The notes under the pieces: model-generated
Database searches by the model: none
What the model was told of the DNA's origin: nothing
The model's input: only the letters and a program-made list of their open reading frames with translations
Source of the DNA: Olsenella profusa DSM 13989
GTDB lineage: Bacteria; Actinomycetota; Coriobacteriia; Coriobacteriales; Atopobiaceae
DNA: 64,000 nucleotides
Assembly (NCBI RefSeq): GCF_030811115.1
Contig: NZ_JAUSQK010000001.1
Coordinates: forward strand, 248,001-312,000
Reading direction: 5' to 3'
Made by a program: the position numbers and the translations under genes
Shown: positions 33,146-42,104 of the stretch, one piece after another
Position numbering within the stretch: the first letter of the stretch is position 1
How the letters are laid out: each line of letters starts with the position of its first letter

Positions 33146-33871
33146 CTAGAACATCCCCAGGAAGCCATGGACGAAGAGCGCCGCAAGCGCCGCGCCCACG
33201 AACGGCGCAATGCCCGGCACTATCAGGCCGTAGCGCCAGTTGTTGTCGGCTTTGTTCCTGATGGGAAGGATCTGGTAGGCCAGGCGGGGGCCGAGGTCGC
33301 GCGCCTGGTTCATGGCGAAGCCCGTGATGCCGCCCATGCCCATGCCCACGGCCCAGACGATGATGCCCACGGCAATGGCCAACAGCAGCACGTTCTCGCC
33401 GGCACGGCTGGCGGCCGCAAGGATGGCGGAGACGAACACGAAGGTGCAGAGCGTCTCGCAGGCAAAGTCGCGCGGAAGGTTCTCGATCACGGGGTTGGTC
33501 GAGAAGATGTTGCGCTGTGCGACCGGATCGACCTCGCCCTCGGAGGCCCTGAAGTCGTCCGCGTACATGAACCATGCGATGATGGCGCCCACCAGGCCGC
33601 CCAGCATCTGGGCAACCATGTAGGGGACGAGGAGGCTCCACGGCACGAGGCCGATCAGGCATTGGGCGAGCGTCATGGCGGGATTCATGCAGACGGCCCC
33701 GCCAAAGATGAAGAGTGCCACCGAGATGCCGAACGCCCAGGTGGTAATCGCAAACATGTGGCCCGAGCCCTGGTACTTGGTCCCCTTGAGGACGGTGTCG
33801 CAATGGACGCCGACGCCGAAGACGATCATGAGTGCCGTGCTCCCGAACTCGGCCAGAACGCTAGGCGGCAT
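33146..33871 (-). CDS. MIP-family channel (aquaglyceroporin)
   Basis: A 241-residue six-helix channel of the major intrinsic protein family. The first half-helix motif is NPA (CMNPAMTLA). The second reads NQA instead of NPA (AMNQARDLGPR), followed by the arginine of the selectivity filter and the DLGPR signature of glycerol facilitators. It probably conducts glycerol or small polyols. ATG at 33871 follows GGGAG five bases upstream; two earlier in-frame ATGs are less well placed. Single gene. Confidence 0.88.
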   Translation of the reverse strand: MPPSVLAEFGSTALMIVFGVGVHCDTVLKGTKYQGSGHMFAITTWAFGISVALFIFGGAVCMNPAMTLAQCLIGLVPWSLLVPYMVAQMLGGLVGAIIAWFMYADDFRASEGEVDPVAQRNIFSTNPVIENLPRDFACETLCTFVFVSAILAAASRAGENVLLLAIAVGIIVWAVGMGMGGITGFAMNQARDLGPRLAYQILPIRNKADNNWRYGLIVPGIAPFVGAALAALFVHGFLGMF

Positions 33872-34026
33872 GAGAACTCCCATCAGTCGTTGTCTACACC
33901 TATGACCTGATTGCAGCACTGTGCGACAGGCACTGCCCCCACTAGGGTAGCAACTCAGTCAACGACTGTGGTCAGCAAGCTGCACATAAACTGGTAGACG
34001 CAGGGCAGACCGGCTTGGGTGTGCCC

Positions 34027-34827
34027 CTACCCCCTGCGTTTGGCAAGGGCCTTGCCCGCAAGGATCAGCAGGAGAAGCGCCACGGCCATGAGCACGATGG
34101 TGCCACCCGGCTTGAGACCACAGCAATACGAGATGACAAGGCCAAGCACCGTGGTCGCCACGCCAATGCCACTCGCCAGCACGCAGGTCTGGCGCCAGCT
34201 GCGCGCCAGCTGCAGGGCGCACGCCACGGGTACCACCATCATGGAGGACACGATAAGGGACCCCACCGTGCGCGCCGCCACGGCCACGACCAGGGCCACG
34301 ACGATGACGAAGGCCACGTTGGCCGCGCTTACGGGCACGCCCACACAGCGCGCATGACGCTCGTCGAACGACATGAGGAAGAGCTCGCGGCGGGTCAGCA
34401 CGCAAAAGCCCAGCGCGATGACACTGATGGCCACGATGGCCACGGTCTCCTCCGCGCTCACCGTGAGGATGCTGCCGAACATGAAGCTGTTGAAGCTCGA
34501 GGCGTTGGGCACGAAGCCCGAGAGCACGCCCGCAAGGCCGATGCCCGTGGCCATGACCACGGCCACCGCCAGCTCGGACTGGTCGCGGAAGCGCCGACGT
34601 ATCCCCTCGATGCAGAGGGCGCCCGCCAGGCAGGCGATGGTCGCCCCCGCCACGGGACTGATGCCGGCCACCAGGCCTGCGGCCACGCCGGCGAGCGACG
34701 TGTGTGAAAGCGCGTCGCCGATCATGGAGAGACGCTTGAGTACCACCGTCACACCCACGAGCGGTATCACGATCCCCAGCAGCACGCCCACGACAAGGCT
34801 GCGCTGCATGAACACGTACCCCAGCAT
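34027..34827 (-). CDS. Zinc/manganese ABC transporter permease
   Basis: A 266-residue ABC-3 family membrane subunit (ZnuB/MntB/SitC type) with about eight helices, including GDALSHTSLAGVAAGLV near the N-terminus and the VGSLIVSSMMVVPVACALQLA segment. It directly abuts the ATPase gene upstream and completes the substrate-binding protein-ATPase-permease order. Zinc is favoured over manganese because of the Fur/Zur-like gene upstream, but the metal is not proven. Confidence 0.92.
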   Translation of the reverse strand: MLGYVFMQRSLVVGVLLGIVIPLVGVTVVLKRLSMIGDALSHTSLAGVAAGLVAGISPVAGATIACLAGALCIEGIRRRFRDQSELAVAVVMATGIGLAGVLSGFVPNASSFNSFMFGSILTVSAEETVAIVAISVIALGFCVLTRRELFLMSFDERHARCVGVPVSAANVAFVIVVALVVAVAARTVGSLIVSSMMVVPVACALQLARSWRQTCVLASGIGVATTVLGLVISYCCGLKPGGTIVLMAVALLLLILAGKALAKRRG

Positions 34828-35538
34828 CTATGCGGCCTCCTCACGCGCCACGCCATCGACAACCCGCACCACGCGCGCGCCCAGCCCCTCGAGCGGCGCC
34901 AACTCGTGCGTCACCAGCAGCACGGCCATGCCACGCTCCCGATGCGCCTCACCCACCAGCCGATAGAAGACGGCACGGCTCTCGGCATCGAGCCCGCTGG
35001 TGGGCTCGTCCAGCACCAGCAGGCAGGGATCGCCCACCAGGGCACACGCCAGGCGCACGCGCTGGAGCTGGCCGCCCGAGAGCTCGCGCACCAGGCGCTG
35101 CCCAACGTCCCGCATGCCCACGCGCGCAAGGGCGTCCCCACTGCGCTCGCGTCGGGCGCGGCGACCCAGCTGCCGTCCGGTGGCATACTGGCTGGCATCC
35201 ACCAGCTCGAGCACGCTCGCAGGGAAGCGCGCAACCGCCTCGGACGGCAGCTGGGGCACATAGCCCACGCGCTGCCAGTCACGAAAGCGCAGGGGGTTCT
35301 GCCCGAAGAGCTCCACCGTGCCCTCATCAGGCACGAGCTCCCCCACCACCAGGCGCGCGATGGTGGACTTGCCGGCGCCGTTGTCGCCCACAAGGGCGCA
35401 CACCTCCCCCGCGCCAACGCTCGCGCTGGCACCTCGCAGGACCTCCGTCCCTCGGTACGAGAAGCGAACGTCGTGCAAGGCCACGGGCGTTCCATCCGAT
35501 GCGTGCGTGTGCCGCGCGCCCTCCCGCTTGGCTGCCAT
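34828..35538 (-). CDS. Zinc/manganese ABC transporter ATP-binding protein
   Basis: A 236-residue ABC ATPase: Walker A GDNGAGKSTIARLV, Q-loop YVPQLPS, signature LSGGQLQRVRLA, Walker B LLVLDEPTSGLD and switch His in VTHEL. It energises metal import with the neighbouring permease. The ATG overlaps the stop of the substrate-binding protein gene (TGATG). Confidence 0.94.
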   Translation of the reverse strand: MAAKREGARHTHASDGTPVALHDVRFSYRGTEVLRGASASVGAGEVCALVGDNGAGKSTIARLVVGELVPDEGTVELFGQNPLRFRDWQRVGYVPQLPSEAVARFPASVLELVDASQYATGRQLGRRARRERSGDALARVGMRDVGQRLVRELSGGQLQRVRLACALVGDPCLLVLDEPTSGLDAESRAVFYRLVGEAHRERGMAVLLVTHELAPLEGLGARVVRVVDGVAREEAA

Positions 35539-36521
35539 CAGGCAAGGGCCTCCTCGATCTTCCGTAGGTTCTCGCGCATCACGGAGAAGTAGTCCTCGCC
35601 TGCCGCCAGCTCCTCGTCGGAGAGACCCTCGAGTGGGTTGAGCTCCTCCACGGTTGCTCCCGTGGCGTCTGCGATGGACTGGGCCACCTTGGGACTCACC
35701 AGCTCCTCACTGAAGATGGTGCGCACGTTGTTCTCGCGCACGAAGTCCACGATCTTGGACATCTGCTGGGCGTCCGGCTCCGCATCCGCCTCGATGCCCT
35801 CGATGGGCAGCTGCGTGAGGCCAGCGTCTCGACAGAGGTAGCCAAAGGCCTCATGGCTCACCACGATGGTCTTGTTCGCGAGGCCCGAGAGGCCATCCGT
35901 GAACTCCTGCATCAGCTTGTCGCACTCGGCCGCCCACGTCTCGGCATTGGCGTGATAGACGTCCGCGCCGTCCGGTTCCGCCTGGGAGAGGCCATCGGCG
36001 ATGCGCGCCAGCTCCTGCTTGGCAACGAGGGGAGAGAGCCAGCAGTGGGGGTCGGTGTCGGACACCTCGCTGGGGTCCTCGCCCGCCTCCTCATGCTCCT
36101 TGCGCTCCTCCTCGAGCGCGTCATCGGAGAGCTTGAGGAGGTCAGCCCCCTCGCTCGCCTCCACGACCGTGAGCGTGCCGGCATCAAGGCTCGCAAGCGT
36201 ATCGGCGACCCAGTGCTCCATGCCCGCACCGTTGTACACCAGAACCTGCGCGTTGGCGATGGTGCGCAGATCCGCCGTGGACGGTTCCCAGTCGTGGGGC
36301 TCTGTTCCCGCGGGCACCAGGCAGGTCACATCCACACGGTCGCCACCCACCTTCTGGGCGAAGTCGTACATGGGGTAGAAGCTTGCGGCCACGCGCAGCT
36401 TGCCCGAGGCGTCGGTTGACGCGTCCGGCCCCTTACCACAGGCCACCAGACACGCGGCCGCGGAGAGGATGGAAAGGCCCAGAAAGTGGCGGCGCGAGAT
36501 GACGCCCGTACGACATGTCAT
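35538..36521 (-). CDS. Zinc/manganese ABC transporter substrate-binding lipoprotein
   Basis: A 327-residue cluster A-I (ZnuA/TroA) metal-binding lipoprotein. The signal region has a twin arginine (SRRHFLGLS) and lipobox LVAC, so export through Tat and lipidation at the cysteine are likely. Candidate metal ligands are the histidines in EPHDWEP, DPHCWLS and SHEAFGYL and an acidic residue in FSEELVSP. A short Glu/His-rich stretch (LEEERKEHEEAGEDP) resembles the ZnuA metal-collecting loop. ATG follows GGGAG. First gene of the importer operon. Confidence 0.93.
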   Translation of the reverse strand: MTCRTGVISRRHFLGLSILSAAACLVACGKGPDASTDASGKLRVAASFYPMYDFAQKVGGDRVDVTCLVPAGTEPHDWEPSTADLRTIANAQVLVYNGAGMEHWVADTLASLDAGTLTVVEASEGADLLKLSDDALEEERKEHEEAGEDPSEVSDTDPHCWLSPLVAKQELARIADGLSQAEPDGADVYHANAETWAAECDKLMQEFTDGLSGLANKTIVVSHEAFGYLCRDAGLTQLPIEGIEADAEPDAQQMSKIVDFVRENNVRTIFSEELVSPKVAQSIADATGATVEELNPLEGLSDEELAAGEDYFSVMRENLRKIEEALA

Positions 36522-36615
36522 GCTTGCTCCCGTCTGTCAGGAATCTCGTCTGGGCTTGTGACACCAGGTGCCTGCCACCCACGGCGCCGCCCCCAGAGGG
36601 TGGATGAGCCGATGG

Positions 36616-37032
36616 CTAGCCACGGGCCCGCTCCTCGCATGTGCCACAGGTTCCATAGAGCACCGTGCGGGAGAGCTCGATGGAAAAGCCGTGCTCGCTG
36701 TGGACGTGCTCCGCCAGCTCGTGCAGGTGGCCGCAGTCCAGCGCGACGACCCTGCCGCAGGAGAGGCACACCATCTGCCCCTCGCCCGCATGGGCGACAT
36801 CGATGAGGCGATAGAGGGCCTCGCCCCTGCCCGGCGAGATGACCTTGGCAACGGTTCCGGCGCCAACGAGCGCCTCGAGCGTGCGGTATGTCGTCGTGCG
36901 GCCCACGGTCGTGCCTGCGGCACGCATGCGGCCAAAGACGTCATCAACGCTCAGGTAGCGGTCGCTGTGCGCCGCCATGAAGCCCTGGATGGCCTGCCGC
37001 TGTCGCGTGTTGTACGTACGTCGCCCCGTCAT
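36616..37032 (-). CDS. Fur-family regulator (Zur/PerR-like)
   Basis: A 138-residue Fur-family repressor: winged helix at about 20-80 (YLSVDDVFGRMRAAGTTVGRTTTYRTLEALV) and a dimerisation/metal domain with two CxxC pairs (CLSCG and CGTC) that bind structural zinc. ATG follows GGAGGG. It stands 94 bases upstream of the metal ABC operon in the same direction, which makes a Zur role most likely. PerR or Fur cannot be excluded from sequence. Confidence 0.88.
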   Translation of the reverse strand: MTGRRTYNTRQRQAIQGFMAAHSDRYLSVDDVFGRMRAAGTTVGRTTTYRTLEALVGAGTVAKVISPGRGEALYRLIDVAHAGEGQMVCLSCGRVVALDCGHLHELAEHVHSEHGFSIELSRTVLYGTCGTCEERARG

Positions 37033-37059
37033 GCGTCACCCTCCCCCATGGCATCAGAT

Positions 37060-37076
37060 TTGAAAACGAAATTCAA
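37060..37076. promoter_or_regulatory. Candidate Fur/Zur box
   Basis: TTGAA and TTCAA inverted arms in an A/T-rich island upstream of the Fur-family gene, resembling Fur-superfamily boxes. It may mediate autoregulation. Confidence 0.35.
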
Positions 37077-37159
37077 TTTTAGAAAAGAGGGGGAGCTTGT
37101 CAAGCGACATCCGCATCGTGAGCTCGTACCGCCCATCGAACGGGGGCGGGGCGCAGCCC

Positions 37160-37792
37160 CTATGCGCTCTTCATGATGACGGTACGTACCACACCCGCGG
37201 CGGCGTCGCAGGCGTCGAGCGCGCCCTCCATGCGGTCGAACACGCGCATCCAGCCCACCACGTGGCCACGTCGTGCCTCATCGAGCGAGTCATCGTGATA
37301 CAGGCGGTAGATGGCCTGGTCGTACACATCGTCCCCCTCGTCCTCTATCTCGCCGACGGCGAGGGCCCTCTCGCGCACGAGGGGATCCCTCTTGTAGTCT
37401 GCCAGGTGCTCGAACATCTCGTTGAGTGCCACGATGGCGAGCTGCGTAAGCCCCGCGAGCTCACGGGCCTCGCGACGCGTCGCGCTCATGTTGAAGAGGT
37501 CGAGGCCGGTGCAGACCCGCTCCATGTAGTCCATGATGTCGTCCATGCGCAGCGCGAGGCTGCTAATGTCATCGCGATCGAACGGCGTGATGAACGAGGT
37601 GTAGAGCTCCTTCATGATAGTGCGCACATGCGCATCACAGCGGCCCTCATAGAGCTTCATGGTGGAGATCATCGTGACGGTGCCGGGATAGCCATCCACG
37701 AAGCGCACATAGTCGTTGGCGGCCTTCACGAGGTCTGCCGAGAACTTGCGAAGCAGACCATAGAACGGGTCTTCCTTCTTGACGTGAGCCAT
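37160..37792 (-). CDS. DUF47/PhoU-like Pit accessory protein
   Basis: A 210-residue helical DUF47 protein (PhoU-related), usually encoded with PiT phosphate permeases. Typical segments are KKEDPFYGLLRKFSADLVKAANDYVRFV and FITPFDRDDISSLALRMDDIMDYME. ATG at 37792 follows AAGGGG. It is 34 bases downstream of the Pit permease gene and probably modulates phosphate uptake or storage. Confidence 0.92.
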   Translation of the reverse strand: MAHVKKEDPFYGLLRKFSADLVKAANDYVRFVDGYPGTVTMISTMKLYEGRCDAHVRTIMKELYTSFITPFDRDDISSLALRMDDIMDYMERVCTGLDLFNMSATRREARELAGLTQLAIVALNEMFEHLADYKRDPLVRERALAVGEIEDEGDDVYDQAIYRLYHDDSLDEARRGHVVGWMRVFDRMEGALDACDAAAGVVRTVIMKSA

Positions 37793-37826
37793 ATGGGTCC
37801 CCTTTCCATGCATGCGGACGAAGTGC

Positions 37827-38876
37827 CTAGAACCAGATGAGGAAGAGCCTGGCCAGCACGAAGCCGATGATGCCGCAACCCGGGAACGTGAAGACCCAAG
37901 TGAGCACCATGTCCCTTGCGATGGCCCAGTTGACCGAGCGTACGTTCTCCGCCGCGCCGGCGCCCATGATGGCTGCCGTCTTGGTGTGCGTGGTGGAGAC
38001 GGGCAGGCCCGTGAGCGTGGCGACGAGCAGCGAGACCGTCGCACTCACGGATGCGGCAAAGCCCTGGTACTTGTCAAGCTGCACCATGCTCATGCCCACG
38101 GTCTTGATGATCTTCTTGCCGCCCACGGCCGTGCCCAGCGCCATGACGCCTGCACAGAGCACCATGATCCACAGGGGGAACTTGACGCCTGCCATGCTGG
38201 AGGAGCCCGAGGCAAGCACGATGGCCATCATCGCCGTGGACATGAACTTCTGACCATCCTGTGCGCCATGCATGAGGGCGACGCCCGCCGCACCCAGCAC
38301 CTGCATGCGACCGAAGAAGTCGTTCGCGTGCCGTCGATCAACCTGGCGGCAGGCACGCGGTATGACCTTGGAGATGACCCACCCGGCAGCGTACCCCAGC
38401 ACCGTGGAGAGCACCAGGCCGTAGATGACCTTCACCCACTCCGCCCCATTGACGCCGCCCAAGCCCCCGTGCACGGCGAGCGCCGCGCCGGTGAGGCCCG
38501 CGATGAGGGCATGGCTCTCCGACGTGGGGATGCCAAAGATCCAGGCGCCCACGCCCCACCCAACGATGCCCACGGTGGCGGCGGCCAATGCAATGAGCGC
38601 GGCGTGCGTGTCCCCGCCAAAGTCGACCATGCCGCTCATGGTGTCCGCCACGGCCGTGGAGACGAGCGTCATGCCCACCAGGCCAACGAAGTTGCAGATG
38701 ACGCTCATGACGATGGCCTGGTTAACGCCAATGGAGCGCGTGCCCACGGGCTCGGCGATGGCATTGGCGGCATCCGTGGAGCCATTCACGAAGATGGATC
38801 CCAGAATGAGCGTCATGACGACGAGCAGAAAGGGGTTGGAGACGAGGATCTCCATGAACTGACCGATGGTGACCAT
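37827..38876 (-). CDS. Low-affinity inorganic phosphate transporter (PiT family)
   Basis: A 349-residue membrane protein with the duplicated PiT signatures: NGSTDAANAIAEPVGTRS near the N-terminus and GLPVSTTHTKTAAIMGAG near the C-terminus, with about ten helices. It imports metal phosphate driven by protons. The start chosen is ATG at 38876 with AAGGG six bases upstream. It forms an operon with the DUF47 gene. Confidence 0.92.
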   Translation of the reverse strand: MVTIGQFMEILVSNPFLLVVMTLILGSIFVNGSTDAANAIAEPVGTRSIGVNQAIVMSVICNFVGLVGMTLVSTAVADTMSGMVDFGGDTHAALIALAAATVGIVGWGVGAWIFGIPTSESHALIAGLTGAALAVHGGLGGVNGAEWVKVIYGLVLSTVLGYAAGWVISKVIPRACRQVDRRHANDFFGRMQVLGAAGVALMHGAQDGQKFMSTAMMAIVLASGSSSMAGVKFPLWIMVLCAGVMALGTAVGGKKIIKTVGMSMVQLDKYQGFAASVSATVSLLVATLTGLPVSTTHTKTAAIMGAGAAENVRSVNWAIARDMVLTWVFTFPGCGIIGFVLARLFLIWF

Positions 38877-38974
38877 GGTGGCCCTTCTCGAGGATGTCCC
38901 ATGCATGCTAGGGCACGTGCAGTGGGCCCTATTCTACATGAGCGAAGGGCAGGGGAAACCGGGCGCCCGTAAGG

Positions 38975-39112
38975 CTAGAGCAGGCAGACGAGGTTTCCCA
39001 CCAGCAGCGTGGAGGCGGCGGAAAGCGCCACGAGCGCGCGACCCGTCCTGCGTCCCCAGGGCGCAGGCGGCACATGATCACGAACGCCAGCGTTCGGAAT
39101 CGCTGACGGCAC
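38975..39112 (-). CDS. Possible 45-residue membrane peptide
   Basis: A short ORF from GTG to TAG in the gap between the Pit and LysR genes, divergent from the LysR gene. Its C-terminal half is one hydrophobic helix (ALVALSAASTLLVGNLVCLL). The ribosome site is poor, so this could be a remnant rather than a gene. No family is recognised, and nothing else is seen in this 322-base gap. Confidence 0.3.
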   Translation of the reverse strand: MPSAIPNAGVRDHVPPAPWGRRTGRALVALSAASTLLVGNLVCLL

Positions 39113-39198
39113 CCCTGCCGTGGCTGGCACCTAGAATGGGTATTCGTATGACATGTGCCAGGACATGGTCCGGGCGTCGGATGTGACAAGGAGGAGTC

Positions 39199-40173
39199 GT
39201 GCAGATCCAGCAGTTGCGTTACCTGGTGGCCGCAGCGGAGCATGGCTCCTTCAGGGCGGCGGCCCAGCACCTCTTCGTCTCGCAGTCGAGCCTGTCCGTG
39301 GCCATCGGCGACCTCGAGCGCGAGTGCGGGACCACGGCGTTCAGCCGCACGACCAGGGGCATCACGCTCACGAGCGAGGGCGTGGAGCTTGTGAGCTATG
39401 CCCGGCAGGTGCTGGAGCAGGTCGACCTCATGGAGCGCCGCTACGCGCGCGACCGCGTACGGGAGACGCGCCTCTGCGTGTCATCGCAGCATTACTACTT
39501 TGTGGTGGAGGCATTCGGCGACTTCGTCGATGCGCACGGCGGCGAGGGCGCCTGTGACTTCTCGCTGCGCGAGACCTACACCAACCAGGTCATCAAGGAC
39601 GTGCAGGACTCCCGCAGCGACCTGGGCGTCATCTACCTGAGCAACTACAACGACCGCGTCATCAGGCGCGTGCTGGAGGCCGGGGACCTGCGCTTCATGT
39701 CGCTCTTCGTGGCGCAGCCGCACGTGTTCGTGAGCGCGCACAACCCGCTGGCCGAGCGCGACTCCATCGCGCCGGAGGAGCTCACGGGGCTCTTCCGCTA
39801 CGTGCAGGAGCAGGGCATCCAGAGCTCGTCGTACTTCGCCGAGGAGCCGCTGGCCACCATACCCAACGCACGACGTATCACCGTGGGCGACAACGGGACG
39901 CTGGCGCGGCTGCTCGCGCGCGGGGAAGGCTATACCATCGCCACGGGCGTCTTTCCCGAGAACGAGGGGCTTGTCTCCGTCCCGCTCGAAACCGACGAGG
40001 TCATGAACGTGGGCTACATCGCGCATGCCGACAGGGGGCCGAACCCCCTGCAGGACGAGTTCCTGGGGTTCCTGATGCGTCGCATCATGGACTACAGCGG
40101 CACCGTGGAGCCGTCCTCCCTCGTCTTTGACCGCCTGCGACAGGCGGATCCGCCGGCGGGCGACGGGCGCTAG
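39199..40173 (+). CDS. LysR-family transcriptional regulator
   Basis: A 324-residue LysR regulator: N-terminal helix-turn-helix at 1-60 (QQLRYLVAAAEHGSFRAAAQHLFVSQSSLSVAIGDLERECG) and a two-lobed periplasmic-binding-like effector domain. The GTG start follows AAGGAGG. Its stop overlaps the stop of the convergent histidine kinase gene by four bases. Target genes are not obvious; the only divergent candidate is the 45-codon ORF. Confidence 0.9.
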   Translation: MQIQQLRYLVAAAEHGSFRAAAQHLFVSQSSLSVAIGDLERECGTTAFSRTTRGITLTSEGVELVSYARQVLEQVDLMERRYARDRVRETRLCVSSQHYYFVVEAFGDFVDAHGGEGACDFSLRETYTNQVIKDVQDSRSDLGVIYLSNYNDRVIRRVLEAGDLRFMSLFVAQPHVFVSAHNPLAERDSIAPEELTGLFRYVQEQGIQSSSYFAEEPLATIPNARRITVGDNGTLARLLARGEGYTIATGVFPENEGLVSVPLETDEVMNVGYIAHADRGPNPLQDEFLGFLMRRIMDYSGTVEPSSLVFDRLRQADPPAGDGR

Positions 40174-41405
40174 TACAGCACGCAGGTGAAGCTCACGACG
40201 CCACCCTTCCAGGAGGCCTTGATGGAGCCGTTGCTCTCCTCGCAGATGTGCTGTGCGATGGACAGGCCAATGCCGTAACCCGACTGGTTGCCATGTGAGG
40301 TATCGCCCCGATAGAAACGATCGAAGAGGCGGTTGAAGTCGATCGAGGTGCCGTCCGCATAGGTGTTGGACACCACGATGCGCGCGCCCCGGCGCCAGAA
40401 CCCCAGCACGCGCGAGCGTTTGAGCGGGGAGACCTTCACGAGGATGCTGCCGTTCTCATCGCAGTACTTGCAGGCGTTGTCCACGAGCAGGCGCAGCAGC
40501 TGGCTGACCGTCTCCCGCGACGACGCCACGGTGACGCCGGAGCTGGGCGTGCTCGCGAGCGTCAGGCCACGTTGCTGCGTGACGGCCTGATAGGTCTCGA
40601 CGACCTCGGCGGCAACCTGGGCGACGTCCACCTCTGCCAGCTCCTGGTCAGCCGGCACCTCTTCCGCGCGAGCGAACTCCACGAGGTTCTTCACGAGGCC
40701 ATCGAGGTAGTCAACCTGTCGGAGCGTCGATTGGCTCCACTCGGACTCCCCCTGCAGGGCCTCTTCGACCTCGGTGTTCGCGCGTATCACCGCCAAGGGC
40801 GTCTTGAGCTCGTGGCTGGCGTTGGTGATGAACTCCTGCTGTCGCTTGGCCGCCTCGATCTCGGGCTCGATGGCGCGGCGCGAGAGGAACCACACGAGCA
40901 CGAACGCCACGGCAAGGCCCGCGCCAAGGAAGACGAGGGTCATGGAGCGAACCCTGCGGCCCTCCCCCAGCTCCACGGTGCCGTTCACGAAGGCGATGGC
41001 CTTGCCGCCGTCGGGTGCGTCCACCACCTTGTAGTAGTAGTCGCCGATGGAGCCCGAGCCAAAGAGGGAGCCCCTCACCTGCTGGGCGAGGTCTACGGCC
41101 ATCGCGCGATCCATATCGGCGTCGGCATCCAAGCCGACGTCCAGCACGTTGCCACGGCTGTCCAGGACAACCATGAAGTACTGGACGTCGTGCCTGGCGG
41201 TGATGCTCAGGCTGTCGCGGGCGTTCTCGGGCAGGACGCCGTCATTGGTGATGATCGAATCCAGGATGCCATCCATCCGTGACTGGGCTGCATTGACATA
41301 GGCGCCGTTCACGGCCACGGCGATGAGGACCATGATGGCCAAGAACGCCATGAGCATGATGGCGATGATCTTCGTGCGCAGGTGGCGGATGGCCTTCTCT
41401 CCCAT
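40170..41405 (-). CDS. Sensor histidine kinase
   Basis: A 411-residue membrane kinase. A helix at about 12-34, an extracytoplasmic domain of about 120 residues, a second helix at about 148-168, a HisKA domain with phospho-His in NASHELKTPL, and a HATPase domain (N-box LLVDNACKYC, G-boxes FDRFYRGD and GYGIGLSIA). No HAMP domain is evident. ATG follows GAGGGGG. It is the third gene of an operon with an alarmone synthetase and its response regulator. Confidence 0.93.
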   Translation of the reverse strand: MGEKAIRHLRTKIIAIMLMAFLAIMVLIAVAVNGAYVNAAQSRMDGILDSIITNDGVLPENARDSLSITARHDVQYFMVVLDSRGNVLDVGLDADADMDRAMAVDLAQQVRGSLFGSGSIGDYYYKVVDAPDGGKAIAFVNGTVELGEGRRVRSMTLVFLGAGLAVAFVLVWFLSRRAIEPEIEAAKRQQEFITNASHELKTPLAVIRANTEVEEALQGESEWSQSTLRQVDYLDGLVKNLVEFARAEEVPADQELAEVDVAQVAAEVVETYQAVTQQRGLTLASTPSSGVTVASSRETVSQLLRLLVDNACKYCDENGSILVKVSPLKRSRVLGFWRRGARIVVSNTYADGTSIDFNRLFDRFYRGDTSHGNQSGYGIGLSIAQHICEESNGSIKASWKGGVVSFTCVLY

Positions 41406-41429
41406 GCGAACCCCCTCGAATATGGCGGG

Positions 41430-42104
41430 CTAGCCGTGGCGCGACACGTCCAGCGTCACGCCGCTGTCAGCCCCCTCCGCGATGACAAGCGCCGATCCCA
41501 CGGCAGCGAGCTTGTCCCTGAGGTACGAGAGGTACAGCACGAGGCCCTCGTCCGTAGCGGTGGAATCGTCCCCCCACACATGCCCCAGGATGAAGGCGCG
41601 CGAAAGCGGACGGCCCACATTGCGCATGAGCAGCTGCAGGAGCTCGGCCTCGCGCGACGAGAGGCACACGGAGTTCTCGGCCGAGAGCTCGGACGTACCC
41701 ATCCTGAGGGTGGTGCCGCCAACCGAGAGTGGGGCATCGTCGGTGGTGGTCTGCCGACACATGGCGCGCACGCGCGCGAGCAGCTCGCGCATGGCAAAGG
41801 GCTTGGGCAGGTAGTCGTTGGCACCAGCGTCCAGGCCGGCCACGCGGTCGTCGACCTCCGCCTTGGCCGTCAACAGCAGCACGGGCGTCTTGACGCCACG
41901 GTCGCGCATCTTTCGCAGGGCCTCGATGCCGTCCATCCGCGGCATCATGATGTCCAGGATGATGCCGTCAAATGTCTCGGCCATCACGTGGTCGAGCGCC
42001 TCCTGGCCATCATACGTGCAGGTGACCTCGTAGCCGCTCTTCTCCAGAATCGCCTGGAGCGCCCGATTGAGGTCGAGGGTGTCCTCTGCGATCAGCAGCC
42101 TCAT
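41430..42104 (-). CDS. OmpR/PhoB-family response regulator
   Basis: A 224-residue two-domain regulator: receiver domain with phospho-acceptor Asp51 (GIILDIMMP) and Lys101 (YLPKPF), then a winged-helix DNA-binding domain at about 125-220. The ATG overlaps the stop of the alarmone synthetase gene (ATGA). It pairs with the kinase 24 bases downstream. Confidence 0.94.
   Translation of the reverse strand: MRLLIAEDTLDLNRALQAILEKSGYEVTCTYDGQEALDHVMAETFDGIILDIMMPRMDGIEALRKMRDRGVKTPVLLLTAKAEVDDRVAGLDAGANDYLPKPFAMRELLARVRAMCRQTTTDDAPLSVGGTTLRMGTSELSAENSVCLSSREAELLQLLMRNVGRPLSRAFILGHVWGDDSTATDEGLVLYLSYLRDKLAAVGSALVIAEGADSGVTLDVSRHG

Noticed and set aside
33998-34039. Terminator of the metal ABC operon
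   Set aside because: An 8-bp inverted repeat (ACGCAGGG/CCCTGCGT) exists but overlaps the end of the permease gene, has a long loop and no U-tract.
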